Source: Microbacterium aurantiacum (GTDB lineage Bacteria; Actinomycetota; Actinomycetes; Actinomycetales; Microbacteriaceae). Taken from it: a stretch of 59,858 bases of DNA. The notes beneath the pieces are model-generated. The model was not told the origin of the DNA, did no database searches, and worked only from the letters and a program-made list of their open reading frames with translations. Where the stretch lies: contig NZ_PGGU01000026.1 of NCBI RefSeq assembly GCF_002872075.1, positions 1 to 59,858 of the forward strand. Reading direction: 5' to 3'. Position numbers and translations under genes: made by a program. Positions 52,198-59,858 of this stretch are shown here, one piece after another; the first letter of the stretch is position 1; each line of letters opens with the position of its first letter.

Positions 52198-52281
52198 TCA
52201 TCCCGCCGGAGCGATCCGGCTGATCACACCGCCGGAGCGATCCGGCGACCGGCCCGGGTGGCGGCGCGTCCGCCACCCGGG
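52195..52281 (+). repeat. Tandem small hairpins plus large hairpin between ytfQ and ytfR
   Basis: A 26-bp unit is repeated in tandem (52195-52220 and 52221-52246, two mismatches), the first copy covering the ytfQ stop codon. Each unit holds GCCGGA-GCGA-TCCGGC, a 6-bp stem with a GNRA tetraloop. A third hairpin follows with a perfect 12-bp stem, CCCGGGTGGCGG (52253-52264) and its complement (52270-52281), ending 30 bp before ytfR. This arrangement fits partial termination or 3' stabilisation that raises binding protein over ATPase. Confidence 0.75.
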
Positions 52282-52311
52282 CAACACCATCTTCGAAACT
52301 GAGAGTCAGCG

Positions 52312-53915
<1,604 letters not shown>

Positions 53916-53919
<4 letters not shown>

Positions 53920-54995
53920 CCGCCGCATCCGGCACGTCGCTCTGGCGTGAACTGATCCACAAGCCGTTCTTCTGGGGCATCGTGGCGATCGTCGCGCTGC
54001 TCGCGCTGAACGTGGTGAAGGACCCCGCCTACCTGGCGATGACGGTGAACCCGAACAACGGCAACCTCGTCGGCAACCTCATCGACATCCTGCGCCAGGC
54101 GGCGCCGATCATGATGATCGCGATCGGCATGTCCCTCGTCATCGCGACCGGCGGCATCGACCTCTCGGTCGGATCGCTGATGGCGGTCGCCGGCGCCGTG
54201 TCGATGGAGTTCCTGAACGCCGCGGGCGACTCGGCCTCCGTGGGCGTCGCCTTCGCCGCGGCCGGTCTCGCTCTGCTGATCACAGCCGTCCTGGGCGCCG
54301 TGAACGGCGTGCTCGTGGCCTACGTCGGGCTGCAACCCTTCATCGCCACGCTCGTGCTGATGCTCGCCGGCCGCGGAATCGCGAAGGTCATCACCGGCGG
54401 ACAGAACACCGCGGCATCCAACGATCCCTTCCGGTGGATCTCGAACGGCTACCTCATCGGCATCCCCGTCGTGTTCATCCTCGCCGTCCTGATCGTCATC
54501 GTCGTCGGCTGGGTCGTGCGACGCAGCGCCCTCGGCCTCATGATCGAGGCGATCGGCATCAACCCCAAGGCCAGCCGGATGGCCGGCATCAAGCCCAAGG
54601 GCCTGCTGCTGACCACCTACATCCTCAGCGGCATCCTCGCCGGCATCGCCGGCATCATGTCGGTCGGCAGCGTGATGACCGTCGACATCTCCCGCACCGG
54701 CTACCAGCTCGAGCTCGACGCGATCCTCGCGGTCGTCATCGGCGGGGCGTCGCTGGCCGGCGGGAAGTTCTCGCTCAGCGGCGCGTTCGTCGGCGCCCTG
54801 CTCATCGCGACACTCGACAAGACCGTGCTGTTCCTGGGCGTCTCCTCGTCGGCGACACCGGCGTTCAAGGCGATCGTGATCGTGGTGCTCTGCCTGCTGC
54901 AGTCGGAGCGCGTTCGCAGCTGGTTCCGCACCCGCCGGAGAGAGAAGCCGGCAGCCCCCGAGCAGAAGACCGTGAAAGAGGAGGTGCAGGCATGA
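53916..54995 (+). CDS. ytfT: Furanose ABC transporter permease, YtfT type
   Basis: This 359-residue RbsC-family permease has the MIAIGMSLVIATGGIDLSVG signature, about nine hydrophobic segments and a basic C-terminal tail (RRREKPAAPEQ). It overlaps ytfR and yjfF by 4 bp on either side (ATGA), so three genes are translated in a chain. First of two non-identical permeases, as in Escherichia ytfT-yjfF. Confidence 0.9.
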
Positions 54996-56029
54996 CCGCC
55001 CTGACCGCGGCCCGCGTGCGCGACGAACCCGTGGCCATCCTCGACCGGGTGCGCCGGATGATCCAGGCGAACCCGTCGGTTCTGCCGACGATCGCCTCCG
55101 TCGTGATCTTCGTCGGCATGGTCGTCTACGGCGAGGTGGCCTACGGCCGCATCCTGCAGGCGAGCACCCTGTCGAACCTGCTCATCAACAACGCGCACCT
55201 GATCGTGCTCGCCGTCGCCCTGACCTTCGTCATCATCACAGGCGGCATCGACCTCTCGGTCGGCTCGATCATCGCGTTCTCCTCGGTGGCCGGCGTGATG
55301 CTGGCCAACGCCGGATGGAATGCGATCGCGGTGATGGTCGTGATGGTCGGCATCGGCGCGCTCTTCGGAGTGGTCTCCGGTGTGCTGATCCGGTACTTCA
55401 ACGTGCAGCCGTTCATCGCGACGCTGGCGATGATGTTCCTCGGTCGCGGCCTGGCGTCGCTGCTGAGCACGAAGCCGGAACGCCTCGGCGAGGACTCGCC
55501 GATCCGCTGGATCGGCGTCCAGCTCAAGGTCGTCGACGGTCCGAAGGTGAACGACCTGGTGATCACGCCGGCCGTCATCATCGCCGTCATCGTGGTCCTC
55601 GCCGCGTTCTTCGTTCTGCACCGCACCCGTACCGGACGCACGGTCTACGCGATCGGCGGCTCCGAGAGCTCCGCCCTGCTGATGGGCCTGTCGGTGCAGC
55701 GCACCAAGGTCCTCGTCTACGTCATCAGCGGCGCCCTCGCCGGGCTCGCCGCCGTCCTCTACACGGCCCGCCTCGGCACGGCGCAGAACATCACGGGCAT
55801 CGGCTGGGAACTCGACGCGATCGCTGCGGCGGTCATCGGCGGCACCCTGCTGACCGGCGCCTACGGCTATGTGCTCGGCTCCGTCATCGGCGCGCTGGTG
55901 CTCGGGCTCATGAACGTGCTGATCACGCGCGACGGCGGCATCCCTCCCGAGATGACGACGATCATCACCGGCGGCATCCTGCTCGTCTTCGTGCTGCTGC
56001 AGCGCGCGGTGACGCGCAAGAAGGAATAG
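54992..56029 (+). CDS. yjfF: Furanose ABC transporter permease, YjfF type
   Basis: This 345-residue RbsC-family permease has the FVIITGGIDLSVGSI signature, FNVQPFIATLAMMFLGRG and a closing MTTIITGGILLVFVLLQRA. It pairs with YtfT to form the membrane channel and is the last gene of the operon, before a bidirectional terminator. The start is fixed by the ATGA overlap with ytfT; an open frame running back to 54434 is out of frame with ytfT and overlaps it, so it is a shadow. Confidence 0.9.
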   Translation: MTALTAARVRDEPVAILDRVRRMIQANPSVLPTIASVVIFVGMVVYGEVAYGRILQASTLSNLLINNAHLIVLAVALTFVIITGGIDLSVGSIIAFSSVAGVMLANAGWNAIAVMVVMVGIGALFGVVSGVLIRYFNVQPFIATLAMMFLGRGLASLLSTKPERLGEDSPIRWIGVQLKVVDGPKVNDLVITPAVIIAVIVVLAAFFVLHRTRTGRTVYAIGGSESSALLMGLSVQRTKVLVYVISGALAGLAAVLYTARLGTAQNITGIGWELDAIAAAVIGGTLLTGAYGYVLGSVIGALVLGLMNVLITRDGGIPPEMTTIITGGILLVFVLLQRAVTRKKE

Positions 56030-56044
56030 CGCGGACGACGCAGA

Positions 56045-56080
56045 AAGGGGCCTCCTGCACACATGTGCGGGAGGCCCCTT
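56045..56080. terminator. Bidirectional terminator between yjfF and the GH127 operon
   Basis: AAGGGGCCTCC (56045-56055) and GGAGGCCCCTT (56070-56080) form a perfect 11-bp stem, extended inward by GCAC/GTGC with a single opposed T/G pair. It is flanked by AGA and TCT and placed between convergent genes. Confidence 0.85.
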
Positions 56081-56092
56081 CTGTCGTGACGG

Positions 56093-57946
56093 TCAGCTGG
56101 TCGGGATCCAGACCCGCATGGTCGACGGGCCCCGCTGGGCCCAGTCGTGATACGCCACCAGGGGGACGTCGGCTGCGGCATCCGTCGCGCGATCACGGAG
56201 CGGCAGCACCACCCGGCCGTTCCGCTCCACAGGTGGACCGGTGACGACCGCATCCACCACGTCGGCGCCGAAGTCCACCGACTCGAGGGCCAGCACCTCC
56301 GGGCCGCGTTCGACGGCGATGCAGCCGCGGGCGGCGTCGACACGAGGATCGGGCGCGGTGGCGCGCGGATGCATCGGCAGGACGAGCTCGATGACATCGC
56401 CGCGCTCGAAGGCGCGCCTGACCTCGATGACGCCGGGCTCCGCCACCTGGTCGGGCTCGCCCTGCACGCGGAGCTTCGCACCGGACGCCCAGGCCGGCAC
56501 CCGCAGGGTGAGGGTCCACTCCGCGTCCTCCGCGATCGTGACCCGGATGACCCCGTCGGCCGGATACGCCGTCGTGACGTCGAAGGCGACGACCCGGCCG
56601 TCCGGCAGGACCGTCCGCACCCGGGCAGGGGCGTACTGGTGCAGCTGCACGCCCTCGTCGTCGGCGGTCGCGATGTACGCGTCGAGACTCGCGAAGGTGC
56701 GTGCCACGTTGGGTGGGCAGCACGACACCTCGAACCAGGGCGCGCGCAGCGAGGACGAAGCTCGCTGCGACGTCGCCTCCGGGTCCGCCGGGACGCCGGG
56801 GACCCGCTGGTGCAGGGTGTTCGCGTAATAGAAGGAGCGTCCGTCGGGTGCCGGAGACGTCGCCACCACGTTGAACAGCGTGCGCTCGATGAGGTCGGCG
56901 TACTGCGGTGAGCCGGTCGCGAGCAGCAGCCGCCAGGAGAACATGATCGAGCCGATTCCGGCGCAGGTCTCCGAATACGCACGATCCGCGGGGAGCTCCC
57001 AGTCGTCGCCGAACGCCTCGTCCTGATGGTGCGAGCCCTGCCCTCCGGTCACGTAGGTGCGTCGCTCGACCGTGCGATCCCACTGGCTGCGCAGCGCATC
57101 CAGCAGGGCGTCGTCGCCACCGTCGACGGCGACGTCCGTCGCGCCGGCGGAGAGGTAGTTCGCGCGCACGGCGTGCCCGCGCAGCGCATCGGCCTCGCGC
57201 ACCGCAACGTCGTCCTGGAAGTACTTCCGGCCCCATTCGATGTCGCGCAGGGTACCGCGGCCGTGCCGCTCCACGAAGAGGGCGGCCTGCTCGAGGAGAC
57301 GCTGCTCGCCGAGCGCGCGACCGAGCTCGGCGAGCCCGACTTCGACCTCCGCATGCCCGCAGATCGCATCACGGCCATCGGGCCCGAACTCGCGGCAGAC
57401 CAGGTCCGCGGCGCGCCGGGCGATGCCGGCGAGCCCGTCGTCGGCGTCGGGGCGGGTGCGGATACGGGCGACCGCGGCCTGGAACAGGTGGCCGAGGCAG
57501 TACAGCTCGTGCCCCCATTCCAGATCCGACCACCGCTCGCGCTGTCCGGCACGGCCGAACATCGTGTTCAGATACCCGTCGGCCTCCTGGGCGGCCGCGA
57601 TCCGCGCCACCACCGAGCGGAAGCGCTCCTCGAGCGCTGCGCCGGCTGCGGCATCCGTCCGCCCGATCTCCCACGCCAGCGCCTCGAGGTACTTGTAGAC
57701 CTCCGAATCGGCGAACTCGCGTCCGCGGCGTCCGGCGGGAAGGGTCCCGGCGGCCGCGAGATCGAAGTTCGGCAGCCATCCCTCGGATTCGAGGCGTGCC
57801 TGGATGTGCGCGAGCGTGGCTTCGCCGTTCACCCGCTGCCGATCGCCCCAGAAGCCGCCGGTGATGGTCGCCTCCGAGAGGCCGAGGGGGCGCAGTCGCC
57901 CGCGGGCGGGGACCACGGGAGCTGCCGGTGCAATGGTGTCGAACAT
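56093..57946 (-). CDS. GH127 beta-L-arabinofuranosidase, cytoplasmic
   Basis: This 617-residue DUF1680/GH127 enzyme hydrolyses beta-L-arabinofuranosides such as beta-1,2-linked arabinobiose from hydroxyproline-rich glycoproteins. The Zn-thiolate site of HypBA1 is fully conserved: Glu326-x-Cys328 (YSETCAG) and Cys409-Cys410 (SCCPPN), with Glu310 (HQDEAFGDDWELP) matching the acid/base. No signal peptide, so it acts on imported sugar. Start 57946 is preferred because AAAGGA lies 5 nt upstream; the ATG at 57952 overlaps the permease stop but has the ribosome site directly abutting it. It is the last gene of a binding protein-permease-permease-GH127 operon, a mirror of the GH51 operon at the other end of the window. 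Confidence 0.93.
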   Translation of the reverse strand: MFDTIAPAAPVVPARGRLRPLGLSEATITGGFWGDRQRVNGEATLAHIQARLESEGWLPNFDLAAAGTLPAGRRGREFADSEVYKYLEALAWEIGRTDAAAGAALEERFRSVVARIAAAQEADGYLNTMFGRAGQRERWSDLEWGHELYCLGHLFQAAVARIRTRPDADDGLAGIARRAADLVCREFGPDGRDAICGHAEVEVGLAELGRALGEQRLLEQAALFVERHGRGTLRDIEWGRKYFQDDVAVREADALRGHAVRANYLSAGATDVAVDGGDDALLDALRSQWDRTVERRTYVTGGQGSHHQDEAFGDDWELPADRAYSETCAGIGSIMFSWRLLLATGSPQYADLIERTLFNVVATSPAPDGRSFYYANTLHQRVPGVPADPEATSQRASSSLRAPWFEVSCCPPNVARTFASLDAYIATADDEGVQLHQYAPARVRTVLPDGRVVAFDVTTAYPADGVIRVTIAEDAEWTLTLRVPAWASGAKLRVQGEPDQVAEPGVIEVRRAFERGDVIELVLPMHPRATAPDPRVDAARGCIAVERGPEVLALESVDFGADVVDAVVTGPPVERNGRVVLPLRDRATDAAADVPLVAYHDWAQRGPSTMRVWIPTS

Positions 57947-57948
57947 GG

Positions 57949-58839
57949 TCATCCTTTGAAGGCGCCGGACATGAAGCCGCGCACGTAGTGGCGTTGGAGG
58001 ATCAGGAAGAGCAGGATGCAGGGGAGAGCGAGGACGACCACTCCCGCCTCGGTGGCGCCGTAGTCGACGACACCCTGCACCTGGCCGCGGAGGTTCGCGA
58101 CGGCCAGCGGCAGTGTCATCCGGTTGGAGTCGTTGATGAGGATCAGCGGCGCCATGAAGTCGTTCCACGCCGTGAGGAAGGCGAACAGGCCGACCGTCAC
58201 GAGTCCCGGCTTCACGGCCGGGAGCAGCACCCGCCACAGGGCCCCCCAGCTGGAGCATCCGTCGACCATCGCCGCCTCGTCCATCTCCTTCGGGATCGAT
58301 TCGAACGAGATGCGCATCATGAACATCGAGAACGGCAACTGGAACATCGTGATCACGAGCGCCACGCCGACGAGCGAGTTCTGGAGTCCCACCGCGTTCA
58401 GGATCACGTACAGCGGGATGAGCAGGGTGGCGTAGGGGACCATCAGGATCGCCAGCGTCAGCAGGAACAGGGCGTTCTTGCCGGGGAAGGAGAAGCGGGC
58501 GAACGCATACCCGCCGAGCAGCGAGATGAAGAGGGTGAGCGCGACGGTGAGCAGCGAGACGAACAGCGAGTTGCCGAGGTACACCCAGATCCCCGCCTGG
58601 TACTCGCCGAGGGCGGCGTAGTTGCCGAAGCCCCAGCCGTCGGTCTGGCTGGTGCCGGCCAGCGGGCTCACGCTCGAGACGCCGGTCCAGATGAGCGGGT
58701 AGAGGAAGATCACGGCGAGCGCGGTGGTGAACACCCAGTACGGGATGCCGTAGACGAGCCGCTTCGCCGTGGAGCGGTGGCGGGGAGCCGCCGGAACGTG
58801 GTTCGGCGCGACGATCGTGCGCGTGAGGGTCTGTGACAT
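57949..58839 (-). CDS. Sugar ABC transporter permease, MalG type
   Basis: This 296-residue permease has a basic cytoplasmic start, a first helix (GIPYWVFTTALAVIFLYPLIW) and the EAA loop DEAAMVDGCSSWGALW. In the loop DGC replaces the usual DGA, a minor oddity. It pairs with the permease at 58864 and sits directly ahead of the GH127 gene. Beta-L-arabinobiose or a similar oligomer is the inferred substrate. Confidence 0.92.
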   Translation of the reverse strand: MSQTLTRTIVAPNHVPAAPRHRSTAKRLVYGIPYWVFTTALAVIFLYPLIWTGVSSVSPLAGTSQTDGWGFGNYAALGEYQAGIWVYLGNSLFVSLLTVALTLFISLLGGYAFARFSFPGKNALFLLTLAILMVPYATLLIPLYVILNAVGLQNSLVGVALVITMFQLPFSMFMMRISFESIPKEMDEAAMVDGCSSWGALWRVLLPAVKPGLVTVGLFAFLTAWNDFMAPLILINDSNRMTLPLAVANLRGQVQGVVDYGATEAGVVVLALPCILLFLILQRHYVRGFMSGAFKG

Positions 58840-58863
58840 GGTTCTCAGCTCTCAGTCCTGGTT

Positions 58864-59766
58864 TCAGTCGTCATCAGGGCGGCGGAATGCGCGCAGCTGG
58901 AAGACGTTGATGACGATCAGGGCGAGCAGCACGATCACCGAGAGGGCGCCCGCGATGCCGAGGCTGTTCTGCCCCTGGAAGGCCACGTTGTAGATGAGCT
59001 GCACGACCGTCATGGTGCTGTTGTCGGGGCCGCCCTTGGTGAGGATGTAGAACTGCTCGAACGCGAGCAGCGATCCGGTCACGCACATCACGGTGGTCAG
59101 GGCGAATGTGGGCTTCAGCAGCGGAACGGTGATGTCGCGGAACGTCTGCCAGCGGCTCGCCCCGTCGATGCGGGCGGCCTCGTAGACGTCGTCGGGGATG
59201 CCCTGAAGTCCCACGAGCATGAGCAGCATGTAGAAGCCGGCGTAGCGCCAGACGATCAGGAAGATCGTCGACCAGAGCGCCCCTTCGGGGGTGCCGAGGA
59301 ACGTCACCCCCCACGCCTTCATGAGGTCGGCGAACGGTCCGGCGATGGGGGAGTACAGCACGTAGAACAGCAGCGAGGCGGATGCCAGGCCGAGAGCGCT
59401 CGGGATGAGGAAGGCTGTCCGGAGGACGCCCTTCCAGCGGGTGGACTCCTGAACGAGGAGCGCGAGACCCAGCCCGAGTCCGATCAGGATGACCGTGGTG
59501 ATGACGGTGTAGAGCAGCGTGAATCGGATCGAGTCCCAGAAGAGACGGTGGCTGACCGCGTCGACGTAGTTCTCGGGAAGGTTGATGCCGCGGTTCCCGC
59601 TCAGCAACGGCCAGTCGGATGCCGACATCTGCACCACCAGCACGAGAGGCACGACGAAGAGGAGCGCGACGAAGATCGCGGTCGGGGCGGCGTACAGCCA
59701 GCCCTGCACCGGTCCGCCGAACGCGGTGCGCGTCCGTCGGCGCGGTGCCGTTGCGGTGGAGGTCAT
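58864..59766 (-). CDS. Sugar ABC transporter permease, MalF type
   Basis: This 300-residue permease has a first helix (GWLYAAPTAIFVALLFVVPL) and the EAA loop YEAARIDGASRWQTF. Start 59766 is preceded by GAAAGAGGATGAG; an in-frame start at 59820 would add 18 polar residues and overlap the leader. It is 24 bp ahead of the MalG-type gene. Confidence 0.92.
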   Translation of the reverse strand: MTSTATAPRRRTRTAFGGPVQGWLYAAPTAIFVALLFVVPLVLVVQMSASDWPLLSGNRGINLPENYVDAVSHRLFWDSIRFTLLYTVITTVILIGLGLGLALLVQESTRWKGVLRTAFLIPSALGLASASLLFYVLYSPIAGPFADLMKAWGVTFLGTPEGALWSTIFLIVWRYAGFYMLLMLVGLQGIPDDVYEAARIDGASRWQTFRDITVPLLKPTFALTTVMCVTGSLLAFEQFYILTKGGPDNSTMTVVQLIYNVAFQGQNSLGIAGALSVIVLLALIVINVFQLRAFRRPDDD

Positions 59767-59838
59767 CTCATCCTCTTTCGGGGTTTCGGTGAGGTGGGGC
59801 GGCGCAGAGCGCCGCCCCACCTCGAATGTGCGGTCGGG

Positions 59839-59858
59839 TCACTGCGAGAGGATCGCGG
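59839..59858 (-). CDS. Partial: C-terminus of a sugar-binding protein (truncated by window edge)
   Basis: Only the last codons are present, reading Ala-Ile-Leu-Ser-Gln-stop on the minus strand. The position 72 bp ahead of the MalF-type permease, and the usual binding protein-MalF-MalG order seen twice elsewhere in this window, make a binding protein the natural guess. The few residues cannot prove it. Confidence 0.45.

Overview
The window reads as chromosomal DNA of a high-GC Gram-positive bacterium, most likely Microbacteriaceae and probably Microbacterium. The grounds are strong G/C third-position bias, LacI-family control of nearly every sugar locus, Tat/lipobox sugar-binding proteins, and a DUF222/HNH gene typical of Actinobacteria. 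The genus call is an inference from gene style; no rRNA or tRNA is present. Most of the window is a large arabinan/arabinoside utilisation locus.

Layout. (1) 1-7351: a minus-strand operon with a lipoprotein binding protein, two MalF/MalG-type permeases and a cytoplasmic GH51 alpha-L-arabinofuranosidase, next to its LacI regulator and a divergent alditol oxidase. (2) 7355-15036: a six-gene minus-strand operon with two Gfo/Idh/MocA dehydrogenases, a ThuA-like protein and a complete binding protein plus permease set. It diverges from a LacI regulator, with two identical operator copies between them. (3) 15142-17305: an unrecognised protein and a DUF222/HNH gene, an accessory-looking interlude followed by short repeats. 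(4) 17612-48368: the secreted arm, made of nine exported glycosidases (seven GH43-type, one GH62, one GH127/146-type), an alginate-lyase-fold protein with an arabinose-binding CBM42, a WxL-like / DUF916 / LPATG surface-protein trio and a LacI regulator. (5) 48438-56029: a LacI regulator, an orphan sugar ATPase and a YtfQRT-YjfF-type furanose importer. (6) 56093-59858: a cytoplasmic GH127 beta-L-arabinofuranosidase with two permeases and the tail of a binding protein.

The main discovery candidate is in region 4. All nine exported glycosidases, plus one relic, end in the same roughly 76-87 residue module. It opens with Arg-Cys-Val-Ala-Gly-Lys and closes with a Cys at or near the C-terminus, and it is attached to otherwise unrelated enzymes. 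The intracellular enzymes (GH51, GH127) lack it. I do not recognise it as a named domain. The WxL-like/DUF916/LPATG trio lies in the middle of these genes and shares their operator motif. This suggests a surface-display or retention system for an arabinan-degrading enzyme set. That link is an inference.

Regulation. Ten near-palindromic sites of the type TGTTaCCGGTAACA lie upstream of the secreted enzymes, the surface trio, both region 4/5 LacI genes and the furanose transporter. The two LacI proteins (42800 and 48438) have nearly identical recognition helices, so they probably read the same operator. The LacI regulators of regions 1 and 2 have different helices and different candidate operators.

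Working model: secreted enzymes trim arabinan or hydroxyproline-rich-glycoprotein arabinosides; released arabinofuranose and oligosaccharides enter through the YtfQ-type and MalFG-type importers; GH51 and GH127 finish hydrolysis inside. No arabinose isomerase, ribulokinase or epimerase gene is in the window, so pentose catabolism must be encoded elsewhere.
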